DNA from: Bacteroidota bacterium
GTDB lineage: Bacteria > Bacteroidota > Bacteroidia > Bacteroidales > Prolixibacteraceae
NCBI GenBank assembly: GCA_030698405.1
Contig: JAUYMU010000067.1
Coordinates: 1-35,146 of the forward strand
Direction: 5' to 3'
DNA: 35,146 nt
The position numbers and the translations under genes are program-made. Below are positions 10,985-20,630 of the stretch, in pieces. The notes beneath the pieces are model-generated. The model had not been told where the DNA came from. It was given only the letters and a program-made list of their open reading frames with translations, and searched no databases. The stretch's first letter is position 1, and each line of letters opens with the position of its first letter.

Positions 10985-11018
10985 AAAAAAAAAGCTGCCA
11001 ACTGGCAGCTTTTTTTTT
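10985..11018. terminator. Bidirectional terminator between yidC and the sigma-54 regulator
   Basis: GCTGCC (10994-10999) and GGCAGC (11004-11009) form a tight stem with an AACT loop. An A9 run lies on one side and a T9 run on the other, so the hairpin works in both directions. It serves convergent yidC (plus) and the response regulator gene (minus). Confidence 0.92.
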
Positions 11019-11037
11019 GTTTATTGAGAGCAAATCC

Positions 11038-12483
11038 TCATTCATCCTCGGTGGTGCTTGAGCTTTTTGAGACTTTGATGTTGTATTTCTTCATCCGACG
11101 GATCAATGCATCACGGGTAATACCAAGCAATTCAGCAGTTTTGTTTTGATTGTAATTCATTTCTTTCAAAGCCAGATGAACCAGTTTAAGCTCGTTTTCT
11201 TCCAGATTGAAATTTATTTTTTCCTTTTCCTTTTCAGAATCATGGCCTTCGTATGTTTGAAAATCACTGGCCTTTAAAGATTCTGTTTTGCAGAGTATTA
11301 TTGCACGCTCGATCATATTTCGTAATTCGCGGACATTTCCGGGGAATGAATAATTCAATAAAGCGTTGATAGCCTCTCTTTCGATGACTGGAACGGGTTT
11401 GTTTAGCTTCCGGGCAAAATCATTGGTGTAATGCGTTAAAAGTGGCTCAATATCATCAATGCGTTCGCGTAATGGCGGAATATGAATGTGAATTGTATTT
11501 AAACGATGAAGCAAATCAAGCCGAAACTTTTTCTCTTCGATCAGTTTGGCAATATCGTGATTTGTCGCTGCAATTATCCTGAAATCAGTTGCAATTGGAT
11601 CTGTTTCGCCAACCCGGGTAATTGTCTTTTCTTCAATAGCCCTTAGTATTTTAGCCTGAAGGTTTAGTGGCATATCAGCAATTTCATCCAAAAATAAAGT
11701 ACCCTGATCACTCACCTCAAAAAAGCCTTTTTTATCATTGATTGCTCCTGTAAATGAACCTTTTTTATGTCCGAAGAATTCGCTTTCGAGAAGAGAATCG
11801 GTTATTGCGCTACTGTTAACAGCACAAAACAGGTTTTCGTTCCGGGCACTTTCGTAATGAATAATCCTCGCAATGTTTTCCTTACCTGTACCGCTTTCAC
11901 CGGTAATTAAAACGCTGGTGTTCTTGTACTTTGCAGCGGTTACTGCAAGGTCTAAAATTTGTTTTATCTGTTTACTTTCTCCAATGAAATCACGTTTGAT
12001 TTTTTCCTGAAGGCTTTGTGAAATCAGGGAGTTTTTAGCCTCCATGCTTGTGATTACACGTTGAAGATCAAGGAATTTACGTGTTCTCTGTATCGCTATT
12101 TGGATATCAGTGTGACGAAATGGTTTTTTCAGATAATCAATCGCACCATTTCGTAAAGCTGTTATTACCGAATCCATATCTCCATGAGCAGAGACAATTA
12201 TTACCTCTAATTTCGGATAAGTTTGTTTTACCTCTTTTAAAACATCCAATCCGTTGATTCCCTTTAATCGAATATCGAGTATTAGAAGGTCAATATTTTG
12301 GTTTTTCAGTATCGACCTGCCTTTGTGTACATTATTTGCTGTATAGGATATAAACCCCTGGTTTTGAAGAAATTCTTCAATTTCTTCAGTAAAGTTTATT
12401 TCATCATCGATAACCAGCACTTTCAATTGCGAATTCAATTGGTAGTTTTCAGGTCTTCCTGGGGTATTATATAGAATTGGCAT
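11038..12483 (-). CDS. NtrC-family sigma-54-dependent response regulator
   Basis: A 481-residue transcription activator with three domains. The receiver domain (about 20-135) has D26/D27, phosphoacceptor D70 and K120. The AAA+ sigma-54 interaction domain (about 165-395) has Walker A GESGTGK (195-201), GSFTGA (242-247, a variant of GAFTGA) and Walker B LFLDE (263-267). The Fis-type helix-turn-helix is at about 446-468 (NKTAELLGITRDALIRRMKK). By family, phosphorylation lets it remodel RNA polymerase with sigma-54 at -24/-12 promoters. It is the last gene of the operon, 5 bp after the hybrid kinase gene, so it is probably the output of that relay. No obvious -24/-12 promoter was noticed in the window, so its targets are unknown. 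Confidence 0.93.
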   Translation of the reverse strand: MPILYNTPGRPENYQLNSQLKVLVIDDEINFTEEIEEFLQNQGFISYTANNVHKGRSILKNQNIDLLILDIRLKGINGLDVLKEVKQTYPKLEVIIVSAHGDMDSVITALRNGAIDYLKKPFRHTDIQIAIQRTRKFLDLQRVITSMEAKNSLISQSLQEKIKRDFIGESKQIKQILDLAVTAAKYKNTSVLITGESGTGKENIARIIHYESARNENLFCAVNSSAITDSLLESEFFGHKKGSFTGAINDKKGFFEVSDQGTLFLDEIADMPLNLQAKILRAIEEKTITRVGETDPIATDFRIIAATNHDIAKLIEEKKFRLDLLHRLNTIHIHIPPLRERIDDIEPLLTHYTNDFARKLNKPVPVIEREAINALLNYSFPGNVRELRNMIERAIILCKTESLKASDFQTYEGHDSEKEKEKINFNLEENELKLVHLALKEMNYNQNKTAELLGITRDALIRRMKKYNIKVSKSSSTTEDE

Positions 12484-12488
12484 AATTG

Positions 12489-14060
12489 TTAATTTTTTGT
12501 ACTTATTTTTTGTGCCGGAATTTTAATAATTATTGATGTTCCAATTTTTGGGGTACTTTTAATTTCCAGATCGCCCCCCAACTCCTTTATAATACCATAC
12601 GAAATTGACAGGCCCAATCCGGTGCCTTTGCCCGGGTCTTTTGTAGTGAAAAAAGGAAGAATTACTTTTTCGAGGTTTTCTGCATTAATGCCAGTACCAT
12701 TGTCTCTAATTTCTACAATTATTTGCTCGTCAATTTTTCTTGTTGATACTTCGATACGCTTTTCAGCTTTTTTAATGTCTTTTTTCTTCTTTTCTTCAAT
12801 TGCATCTTTGGCATTAATAAGCATATTGAGTATCACCTGTTCAAACCGGTAGGCATTTCCAATTATTGTAGGAATAGAATCTTCAGGTTTGAATATTAGT
12901 TTAATGGTTTTGTTAATGAATTGTTCCTCAACCATAGAGATACTACTCCGGATACTTTTATTGATATCAAATTCTTCCTGAACAAAATCATCCTGGTCTC
13001 TTGAAAAAGTTCTCACATGGTCGATTATTTTTTTTACCCGGTTAATACTGTCGAAAACCTTATTAATCTTGGCTTTAAGGTATGTATCTGTGAGATTTTG
13101 ATTTTCGAGTGAAAATAGAATATTGTCAATTGCCATCGAAATTGTGTTAAGTGGCTGATTTATTTCATGAGCCATTCCTGTTGCCAATTCACCAATACCT
13201 GCCATTCTTTCCGAATGTCTTAACTGCTTTTCAAATAACTTTCTTTCCGAAATATCTCTGATTACAACCATGAACGCCCTTAATTCATTGTTATTCCCTT
13301 TTATTTGTGATACGCTTATTTCACCCGAAAACTTAGTTTTATCAATACGGTTCAACTTCATTTCAAGATTCTGAACCAATCCCTCCTGAAGTGTTTTTTT
13401 GTAGATTATTAAATGTCTTTTTAATGACTCCGCCGGAATAAAATCCCTGAAATCCATTCCTTCAATTTCGAATTGTTTGTTTCCAAGTAAATCCAATGCA
13501 ATATCGGACGCTTCAGTAATTTTGCCGTTCAGGTCAATTAACACAATTCCATCGGGAGATGTTTTGAGCAACGAATGATAAAGTTCTTCAGATTCCTTCA
13601 GCTCATTCTGCTTTTTTTCAAGATCTAACTTCGATTCCTGAAGTGACTGTTTACTTTGAATCAGGCTTTTTTTCTGCTGATCAAGCTCCAGAAATATTTT
13701 TACCTTACTTAGAAATATTAATTTATTGACAGGTTTGGTTAAATAATCAATTGCACCATGATCATATCCTTTAAACATTTGTAATTCATCCGTTGCATAG
13801 GCTGTCAGGAATATTATTGGTACCAGATCCCGGTTAGACATTGTTCTGATGTGACCAGCCAATTCAAAACCATCCATTTCCGGCATTTGAATATCAAGAA
13901 TTGCTAAAGCAAAATCATTTTTGTTTACTAATTCCAATGCTTCTTTTCCTGAACTGACTATAAATACTTCGGCTTCAACATCTTTTAATATCGTTTTTAG
14001 AAGTGTAAGATAAAACGTGTTGTCATCAACAACTAATATTTTTGATAAGGTAATTTCCAT
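12489..14060 (-). CDS. Receiver-PAS-histidine kinase hybrid
   Basis: A 523-residue soluble signalling protein. An N-terminal receiver domain (about 6-125, acceptor D56, K109) is followed by a coiled-coil linker (125-160), one PAS domain (about 158-275), a dimerization domain with H298 in GMAHEINQPLN, and an ATPase domain with N412/N416, DNGTGI (453-458) and GTGLGL (479-484). No membrane segment is present, so it must sense a cytoplasmic signal or receive phosphate at D56. Its HEINQPLN H-box is of the NtrB/DctB-like type that commonly pairs with sigma-54 activators, matching the gene that follows 5 bp downstream. It lies 15 bp after the PAS kinase gene. Confidence 0.92.
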   Translation of the reverse strand: MEITLSKILVVDDNTFYLTLLKTILKDVEAEVFIVSSGKEALELVNKNDFALAILDIQMPEMDGFELAGHIRTMSNRDLVPIIFLTAYATDELQMFKGYDHGAIDYLTKPVNKLIFLSKVKIFLELDQQKKSLIQSKQSLQESKLDLEKKQNELKESEELYHSLLKTSPDGIVLIDLNGKITEASDIALDLLGNKQFEIEGMDFRDFIPAESLKRHLIIYKKTLQEGLVQNLEMKLNRIDKTKFSGEISVSQIKGNNNELRAFMVVIRDISERKLFEKQLRHSERMAGIGELATGMAHEINQPLNTISMAIDNILFSLENQNLTDTYLKAKINKVFDSINRVKKIIDHVRTFSRDQDDFVQEEFDINKSIRSSISMVEEQFINKTIKLIFKPEDSIPTIIGNAYRFEQVILNMLINAKDAIEEKKKKDIKKAEKRIEVSTRKIDEQIIVEIRDNGTGINAENLEKVILPFFTTKDPGKGTGLGLSISYGIIKELGGDLEIKSTPKIGTSIIIKIPAQKISTKN

Positions 14061-14075
14061 CTATTGGTCATTATT

Positions 14076-15653
14076 CTATTTTGTATCCGGGATTGTGAAA
14101 ATAAACTGGCTTCCTTTCCCTAATTCACTTTTTACTTCAATCGTACCATGATGTTTTTCAATAAAATCTTTACAAAGGATCAATCCTAACCCACTGCCTT
14201 TTTCATTTGCAGTACCAGGAATTGAAACTTCTTTTTCGAGGCTGAAAAGTTTCTTTTGTGTTGATTCAGTCATTCCGGTTCCAGAATCCGAAACGATTAC
14301 TTTTACCGAATTATTTAGGTGTTCAACATTAACAGAAATTATTCCACCCTGATGCGAATATTTAATTGCATTGCTGATAAGATTCTGCAATACTGTATTC
14401 AGCATATTTGTGTCAGCAAAAATTTCCAGATCATCCGGTACCAAAACATTGAGTGTAATCCCTTTGAGGTTTAATCCTGATTTGAATGTGCTGGTTACAG
14501 ATTCTAATAATGTTGTTAGTTTTTGCCTGACTGGTTGATATTCAATTCTTCCTCTTTGTGAATTTGCCCAAACCAACAGATTTTCGAGCAGATTTAATGT
14601 TGTGCCCGTATTTTCTGCTATTAACCTGATGTATTCTTTTCTCTCAGTATCATCGAAGGCATCATACTGAACAAACAACAGATCTAAAAATCCAAGAATG
14701 CTGTTGAAAGGGCTGCGTAAATCATGTGCAATAATCGAGAAGAATTTGTCCTTGGTTGCAATAAGTTCGTTTAGCTTAAGTTGGTTTTCGTGCAATATCT
14801 GATCCGCTTTTTTTCTTTGCGTAATATCGTTAACGATTAGCTGAAAGGCTGTTGATCCTTTATAGACTGCCTGAATAGTTGTAATCTCTGCGTCAAATAC
14901 AGAACCATCAAGCCGGATGCACTTTTCTTCAAAAGTATCCAGCAATTCTCCTTTGGCGATTAAGTTCATTTTCTTCCGGAAATCATTTTTCGAATCCGGA
15001 TGAATAAACTGAATAACTGATTTTCCCAGCAATTCATCTGCAGTGGTTGCTCCAAAAATCTGAACTCCAGCAGGGTTGATAAAAGTGATTTTATTGTTTT
15101 GGAAAATTGCAATTCCGGCTGGAATTGAATCTATCAGTACTTTGTACTGTTCTTCACGATGCCTGAATTGATCTTCTGTTAGTTTATACCTTGTAATATC
15201 CTGTATTACACCGTAAAATCTAATCGGATTTCCAAGTTTATCATAGTCGGTATTGCAAATTTCATTGATCCATTTAATTCTGCCATCTTTCATTTTCAAC
15301 CGATAATTGACCTCGATTGGTTTTTTTATTTTCGGTAACTCCTTCTGAATTGAATCCCTTAATTCACGATCGTCAGGATGCACCACATCCAGAAAAGTGA
15401 AATAATTTGCACCGTATTTCCTTGAATCAACCTCTAAAAGATCAAAAACGCCGTCAGACCAGAGCAGTTGGTTGTACTCAGGATCGAGGAACCAACGCGA
15501 CATGTGTGCATTTAGTTGGGCATTTTTTAGAATTCGTAAATGAATTTCTTCATCACGCGGGTCTGCGTAAATAATTTCGAAAGGTTCCTGATTTTCTTCT
15601 GTCCCCAAAATTGGTTCAATTGATTGTGAGGTTTCCTGTTTAAACTTTTTCAT
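14076..15653 (-). CDS. PAS-PAS sensor histidine kinase (soluble)
   Basis: A 525-residue histidine kinase without a transmembrane segment. A first PAS/PAC region (about 45-158, VHPDDRE and DGRIKWINEI motifs) and a second PAS (about 165-282) precede the HisKA domain with H310 in IIAHDLRSPFNSI. The ATPase domain has N424/N428, DSGTGM (456-461) and GSGLGL (486-491). It is the first gene of a three-gene operon with the hybrid kinase and the NtrC-type regulator. PAS domains of this form bind small ligands or cofactors; the ligand cannot be told from sequence. The likely scheme is a relay from H310 to D56 of the hybrid, then from H298 to D70 of the activator; this order is inference. Confidence 0.92.
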   Translation of the reverse strand: MKKFKQETSQSIEPILGTEENQEPFEIIYADPRDEEIHLRILKNAQLNAHMSRWFLDPEYNQLLWSDGVFDLLEVDSRKYGANYFTFLDVVHPDDRELRDSIQKELPKIKKPIEVNYRLKMKDGRIKWINEICNTDYDKLGNPIRFYGVIQDITRYKLTEDQFRHREEQYKVLIDSIPAGIAIFQNNKITFINPAGVQIFGATTADELLGKSVIQFIHPDSKNDFRKKMNLIAKGELLDTFEEKCIRLDGSVFDAEITTIQAVYKGSTAFQLIVNDITQRKKADQILHENQLKLNELIATKDKFFSIIAHDLRSPFNSILGFLDLLFVQYDAFDDTERKEYIRLIAENTGTTLNLLENLLVWANSQRGRIEYQPVRQKLTTLLESVTSTFKSGLNLKGITLNVLVPDDLEIFADTNMLNTVLQNLISNAIKYSHQGGIISVNVEHLNNSVKVIVSDSGTGMTESTQKKLFSLEKEVSIPGTANEKGSGLGLILCKDFIEKHHGTIEVKSELGKGSQFIFTIPDTK

Positions 15654-15879
15654 CTGTTTATTATTTGATTTTTAATTGTCAGATGGAACTCGCCAATATT
15701 TATTCTCCTGTTTGAGAAGTATTTCTCCTGGCTCGTTTCATGATATGTGGTTGTATGGCTCGTTTAAAAAACATTGAAATCAATAGTATAGAATTCTTTC
15801 TCAGACCAGAGGGTTAATGGAATAATATCCGGATTGGAATAATCAAAATGTTCATATTTACCCAAAACAATCCATCAGG

Positions 15880-15924
15880 CAAAAGTAATTTGAATTAGAA
15901 AGAAAGTAAATACGTAATTACCGA
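15880..15924 (-). promoter_or_regulatory. Promoter and upstream box of the signalling operon
   Basis: On the minus strand TACTTTTG (15880-15887) matches the TAnnTTTG -7 consensus and TTTA (15907-15910) lies 19 bp upstream as a -33 element with one mismatch. The 16-bp box AATACGTAATTACCGA (plus-strand reading, 15909-15924) overlaps the -33 element. A near-identical box lies in front of the lipoprotein gene at 20660-20675. The remaining gap (15654-15879) is an untranslated leader of about 220 nt in which I see no gene. Confidence 0.45.
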
Positions 15925-15950
15925 ACTTTAATGTTGAAAAACGGATCATG

Positions 15951-18900
15951 TTATTTCTGAAATGATCCATTTACTATTTTGTGTGTTGATACACTATTCT
16001 TATCAATTATTGTAACAAAAAATAAACTGTAGTTGTATTGTTTCAGTGACAATTCAGAACGATTTTCGAAAATGATTTTATTCAGAAGGAGTTGCCCCAA
16101 AGGATTCCGAACTTCAAGAGTAACTCCATGAAGAGGCATTTTATCGAAATGAATTTGTATTGTTCCGGAAGCCGGATTGGGAAATAATTTTACATTATCG
16201 AGAGAGTTATGTTGTTCCAGCAAAACCGGTATTGCGATTATATATTCTTTATGGGTAGTATATTTTGAGTCATCCAATGCTTTAACAATTACTTTGATAC
16301 TTCCTTCCGAAATAGTTGTAAGTTCTCCGTTCTGATCAATTTTAGCTTGTCCGGTAATACTCTCAACGATCCAATTTACATTTGAATTTGTTGCATTTTG
16401 TGGTGTTACCACTGCTTTAAGAGATAATTTTGTGGCGATACCGTTGATAGTATCATTTTTCAAATTATCAAGAATTGTAATTGTTTCAACCGGAATAACC
16501 TGGTTTGAAATGGTAATTATCAGTTCGCCTTTAACGCCCGAACCATCGGTAGCTGTAGCAATTGCTTTTACAGTTCCGTCTTTTTCAGCAGACAATAATC
16601 CTGAAGCGCTGATCGAAGCTTTCCCGGTAACATTCACAACCGACCAGCTAACCGTTTTTGTTGTAGCATCAGCGGGAAGTATAGAGGCTGACAACTGAAG
16701 AGTTCCATTGTCAGCTGTTATGGAAGTTCCAGAAGCAGAGCTTACCGAAATACTTTCAACCGAAACAACCTGGTTTGAAATGGTAATTGTAAGTTCGCCT
16801 TTAACGCCCGAGCCATCGGTAGCCGTAGCAATTGCTTTAATTGTTCCGTCTTTTTCAGCAGTCAATAGTCCTGAAGCGCTTATCGAAGCTTTCCCGGTAA
16901 CATTCACCACAGACCAACTGACCGTTTTTGTTGTTGCATCAGCGGGTAGGATAGAGGCTGACAACTGAAGCGTTCCATTGTCAGTGGTTATGGAAGTTCC
17001 GGAAGCAGAGCTAACCGAAATACTTTCAACCGGAATAATTTGGTTTGAAATGTTAATTGTAAGTTCGCCTTTAACGTTCGAACCATCGGCGGCTGTTGCA
17101 ATTGCTTTAACTGTTCCGTCTTTTTCAGCAGTCAATAATCCTGAAGCGCTGATCGAAGCTTTCCCGGTAACATTCATAACCGACCAGATAACTGATTTGT
17201 TTGTCGTATCATCGGGAAATGCTGTAGCCACCACTTGAAGTGTCCCATTATCACTGTTGATTATACTTTCCCCAATAGAATTAACCGATATACTTTCGAC
17301 CGGAATTACCTGGTTTGAAATGGTAATTGTAAGTTCGCCTTTAACGCCCGAACCATCATTGGCTGTGGCAATTGCTTTAACTGTCCCGTCTTTTTCAGCA
17401 GTCAATAATCCTGAAGCGCTTATCGAAGCGTTCCCGGTAACATTCATAACCGACCAGATAACTGATTTTGTTGTGGCATCGCTGGGAAGAATGGAGGCTG
17501 ACAGTTGAAGAGTTCCATTGTCATATGTAATTGAAGTTCCGGAAGCAGAACTAACCGAAATACTTTCAACCGGAATAACCTGGTTTGAAATGGTAATTGT
17601 AAGTTCGCCTTTAACGCCCGAACCATCATTGGCTGTGGCAATTGCTTTAACTGTCCCGTCTTTTTCAGCAGACAATAATCCTGAAGCGCTGATCGAAGCG
17701 TTCCCGGTAACATTCACTACCGACCAGCTGACTGTTTTTGTTGTTGCATCAGCAGGAAGAATCGAGGCTGACAACTGCGCGGTTCCATTGTCAGTTGTTA
17801 TTAAAGTTCCGGAAGCAGAACTAACCGAAATACTTTCAACCGGAACAACCTGGTTTGAAATGGTAATTGTAAGTTCGCCTTTAACGCCCGAACCATCGGT
17901 AGCTGTAGCAATTGCTTTTACAGTTCCGTCTTTTTCAGCAGACAATAATCCTGACGCGCTTATCGAAGCTTTCCCGGTTACATTCACCACCGACCAGCTG
18001 ACCGTTTTTGTTGTAGCATCGGTGGGAAGAATGGAGGCTGACAGCTGAAGAGTTCCATTGTCAGTTGTTATTAAAGTTCCGGTAGCAGAGCTTACCGAAA
18101 TCGTTTCAATGGGGATATTTGGGTCTGTATTTACTATCCATCCTCTGTTTTCCAGGTTAGATTTATAAACTAAGCCAGTGTATGTTGGTGGTTGATTAGA
18201 TCTTAGGTCAATTTTTCCATTGGAAGTGCCATATTCATCTACCTGTTTTAAGATCTTATCAATTGCGAATGATTCAAGTTTGTTATAACTAAGATTAAGT
18301 TCCTTTATTTGTATGCACCCTGCAATATCAACCGTAGTAAGTTGATTATTGTTTATGTTTATAAGTCCATGAGCTTTACTGTTTTTATAGGCACCTCGCA
18401 AGTCTAATGAAGAATATTTGTTATTCCAACCCCAGATACTGACACTTCTTGTAGGGTGAGATTTCGATATAACCAATTCTCCTTGCTGATTTGTTTTGGG
18501 TATCCATAATTCAGCTATCATTGGGAATTGGCTCAAATTATTAAACAAATTCTGATTTGTAATTGGATTACTCCAAACACAAATGTGCCAAATATTTTCT
18601 GTTTGAGTAGGAAAAGTAATTGTGCTAAAATTATTTAAAGCTCCTCTAATATCCTCCAAAGAGTTACAGTCTCGTAGATCGAAATTTATCAAATCGTTAT
18701 CTTCAAAACATACTCTTTTTAACTTAGGAGTATTTGCAAGTTGTAGGTATTTAAGTGATAATGAATTGAAACATTCAATGGTTTCAATATTTGTAAAGTT
18801 GCTAAAATCAAGTGAAACAAGTCTGCTATACGATGAACACCATTCTTTTAAATAAGGTGCAACCAAATTTAAGTTTTCAACCAATGAAACTTTTTGATCG

Positions 18901-19268
18901 GCAACTAATTCAATACTGGAAGATCCCCCATCAAGCGCATCGTACCCAATGTTAATCCGGCGGACTGCGCTCCAAGGCGTTACTTTTAAACTGTTTCTTC
19001 TTAATTTAGCTGTTCCATAATTTTTGGTGGGGGTAAGTGAATTACTTGTTGTATTATCCTCCCAGCTCCATGTAACCACAGCTTCCTCCTGAAGAACTAT
19101 AACTGGAGAAAAGATACTCCCATTGGAATAAAATACTATTTCATCAGAATTAACCGATAATTTATTCTGATCGTATTTTTCCTCTGTCGATATAGAAAAG
19201 CAATTAATTACTGGAAAAACGCCGAGCAATAAGTATTTCACTAAATTCAATATACGGGTATTTTTCAT
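15951..19268 (-). CDS. T9SS-secreted protein with LRR-like region and Big2 repeats
   Basis: A 1105-residue exported protein. A signal peptide (about 1-25) precedes a unique region. Residues about 105-345 hold irregular leucine-rich repeat units (LVSLDFSNFTNIETIEC, LKYLQLANTPKLKRVCF, IKELNLSYNKLESF). Residues 385-924 are six bacterial Ig-like (Big2) repeats of exactly 90 residues each. A seventh diverged Big2 copy follows (925-1015). Residues about 1026-1105 are a Por/T9SS sorting tail (KLFPNPASGTIQIHF start), which sends the protein across the outer membrane and to the cell surface. The LRR region would be the binding head and the Ig repeats the stalk, by analogy with surface adhesins. It stands alone with about 240 bp on the 5' side. 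Confidence 0.88.
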   Translation of the reverse strand: MKNTRILNLVKYLLLGVFPVINCFSISTEEKYDQNKLSVNSDEIVFYSNGSIFSPVIVLQEEAVVTWSWEDNTTSNSLTPTKNYGTAKLRRNSLKVTPWSAVRRINIGYDALDGGSSSIELVADQKVSLVENLNLVAPYLKEWCSSYSRLVSLDFSNFTNIETIECFNSLSLKYLQLANTPKLKRVCFEDNDLINFDLRDCNSLEDIRGALNNFSTITFPTQTENIWHICVWSNPITNQNLFNNLSQFPMIAELWIPKTNQQGELVISKSHPTRSVSIWGWNNKYSSLDLRGAYKNSKAHGLININNNQLTTVDIAGCIQIKELNLSYNKLESFAIDKILKQVDEYGTSNGKIDLRSNQPPTYTGLVYKSNLENRGWIVNTDPNIPIETISVSSATGTLITTDNGTLQLSASILPTDATTKTVSWSVVNVTGKASISASGLLSAEKDGTVKAIATATDGSGVKGELTITISNQVVPVESISVSSASGTLITTDNGTAQLSASILPADATTKTVSWSVVNVTGNASISASGLLSAEKDGTVKAIATANDGSGVKGELTITISNQVIPVESISVSSASGTSITYDNGTLQLSASILPSDATTKSVIWSVMNVTGNASISASGLLTAEKDGTVKAIATANDGSGVKGELTITISNQVIPVESISVNSIGESIINSDNGTLQVVATAFPDDTTNKSVIWSVMNVTGKASISASGLLTAEKDGTVKAIATAADGSNVKGELTINISNQIIPVESISVSSASGTSITTDNGTLQLSASILPADATTKTVSWSVVNVTGKASISASGLLTAEKDGTIKAIATATDGSGVKGELTITISNQVVSVESISVSSASGTSITADNGTLQLSASILPADATTKTVSWSVVNVTGKASISASGLLSAEKDGTVKAIATATDGSGVKGELIITISNQVIPVETITILDNLKNDTINGIATKLSLKAVVTPQNATNSNVNWIVESITGQAKIDQNGELTTISEGSIKVIVKALDDSKYTTHKEYIIAIPVLLEQHNSLDNVKLFPNPASGTIQIHFDKMPLHGVTLEVRNPLGQLLLNKIIFENRSELSLKQYNYSLFFVTIIDKNSVSTHKIVNGSFQK
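16497..18116 (-). repeat. Six tandem 270-bp Big2-coding repeats
   Basis: Six in-register units of 270 bp encode residues 385-924 of the T9SS protein. Most of each unit is identical at DNA level; for example TTCGCCTTTAACGCCCGA recurs every 270 bp on the plus strand. The third repeat from the right (coding copy 3) and copy 4 share SVIWSVMNVTG, while copies 1, 2, 5 and 6 have TVSWSVVNVTG. Only copy 4 is strongly diverged, in its first 40 residues. Confidence 0.95.
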
Positions 19269-19377
19269 AAATTCGGGTATTTTGATATTTATTACTTATC
19301 GAATGATGTTAAACCGATATTGTTTATTGAAATGTTTTGGACAATGCCAGATAAGTTTCAATAGAGACATTTAATAA

Positions 19378-19410
19378 CTAACCACGTCCTTCACTTAAGA
19401 ACGTGGTTAG
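19378..19410 (-). terminator. Hairpin after the lipoprotein gene
   Basis: A perfect 10-bp stem CTAACCACGT / ACGTGGTTAG with a 13-nt loop lies about 100 nt past the lipoprotein stop codon. On the minus strand it is followed by TTATTAAA. It probably ends that transcript before the Big2 gene; the T tract is weak. Confidence 0.6.
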
Positions 19411-19510
19411 GTAGTTTATATGAGAAAATAGCCTTTATAATCTAATGATTATATTTCATATTTGACTCATATTGTCGTTGATTTGCATTATGCTCGGATC
19501 AATAATAAAT

Positions 19511-20494
19511 TTATAAGTTAAAAATACTATACCATCCCCAACGGTTCGAAGGTAAAGTATTAAAAGAAATACTATTCTGCATTGGAATAGGAATTTTAAA
19601 GGTATGAGTTGTTGAAGTTACAATAGAAGGAGTTAGATATGGAAACCTCGCATAATCAGGGCATGTAAAAGTTAATTTATCAAGATCTTTCTGACTGCCT
19701 ACAAATAAATATGACTTAGTCAAAACTGCTCCTTCCTTAGAAAGAGTTACTACCACTGTTAGCTCTTCACCATCATCTGATACATTCACTTTTCCAACTC
19801 CATCTGGCCATGCTAATCTTTGAAGCATGTATTCATCGGGATTTACATAGTAATTGATACCAAATCTTACACAAGCGGTGCCAACAGGGTAATTAAAATC
19901 TCCATCAGTAAAAGCAAAATCTTTAATTAGCGTACCTTCATTATTCGTCCATTCAAATTCGGATTTTAGCAAGATTATAGGTTTATAAGTACATTTCGCA
20001 AATGCTGTTTCTTTCTGTACCACCAACCCATCTGCGACTTTTTTGACAACTGCATGTGCTACAACCATATATCCACCATCCGGAGCAGGAATTGGTAATG
20101 GTACTGAAAAACTATGTGTCGTACCATTAAGATTGCTTGCAGAATAAGGGAATTTGCCAATCTGGATTGCATCTTTGTTCATACAAGTTGCCATGAAATT
20201 TGCCATATTACCAATATAAAAATGGACTTCAGATAAGATCCACCCGCCAGTAGTTACATATTCCACCAGTAAGTTAGTTCCAACATGCGAATATACAACC
20301 TGTCCAACATTTATTGTTTGCCCGGCAATAAGATCACATACCATGTCGTCAGGTTGAGGAATTGCAACACTTTTAAGTGTTAAGTCAGATTCAGGACCAT
20401 CTACAGGCATTTCTTTTGTACACGAAAAGATAAAAGTGCTAAAAAAAAGCACCATAACTAAACCCAATTTATTAAAACTCAAATTTGTTTTCAT
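19511..20494 (-). CDS. Hypothetical surface lipoprotein
   Basis: A 327-residue protein with a lipoprotein signal peptide (membrane segment about 10-24, lipobox ending FSC with C25), so it should be lipid-anchored in the envelope. The next part (about 52-165) has AGQTINVGQV, TTGGWILSEVHFYIG, an HSFSVPLP strand and GYMVVAHAVV followed by ETAFAKC. From memory this pattern (AGQ, TTGGW, AHA, ETA) recurs in secreted Bacteroidota proteins of unknown function. A second beta-rich part (about 170-327) ends in NRWGWYSIFNL. No enzyme motif is visible. It is separate from the Big2 gene (hairpin between) and from the asnB operon (288-bp gap), and shares a promoter box with the signalling operon. Confidence 0.7.
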   Translation of the reverse strand: MKTNLSFNKLGLVMVLFFSTFIFSCTKEMPVDGPESDLTLKSVAIPQPDDMVCDLIAGQTINVGQVVYSHVGTNLLVEYVTTGGWILSEVHFYIGNMANFMATCMNKDAIQIGKFPYSASNLNGTTHSFSVPLPIPAPDGGYMVVAHAVVKKVADGLVVQKETAFAKCTYKPIILLKSEFEWTNNEGTLIKDFAFTDGDFNYPVGTACVRFGINYYVNPDEYMLQRLAWPDGVGKVNVSDDGEELTVVVTLSKEGAVLTKSYLFVGSQKDLDKLTFTCPDYARFPYLTPSIVTSTTHTFKIPIPMQNSISFNTLPSNRWGWYSIFNL

Positions 20495-20630
20495 AATGAT
20501 TAATTTAAAATTTATAAAAATAATTAACTCTATAATTGTGAATGATGAAATTGATTAATAATTTTCTATTTAGCTCATAAAATACTGCACGTATTTAAAT
20601 AAGCTCAGACATCATTTAAAAAATAATAAA

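Noticed and set aside
16432-18048. Plus-strand open frames of 83-176 codons across the Big2 region
   Set aside because: They are the antisense of the six Big2 repeats, recur every 270 bp with the same sequence, and show no protein family signal.
16497-18116. CRISPR-like array because of regular spacing
   Set aside because: Units are 270 bp, contiguous without spacers and in frame with a coding sequence; they are protein repeats.
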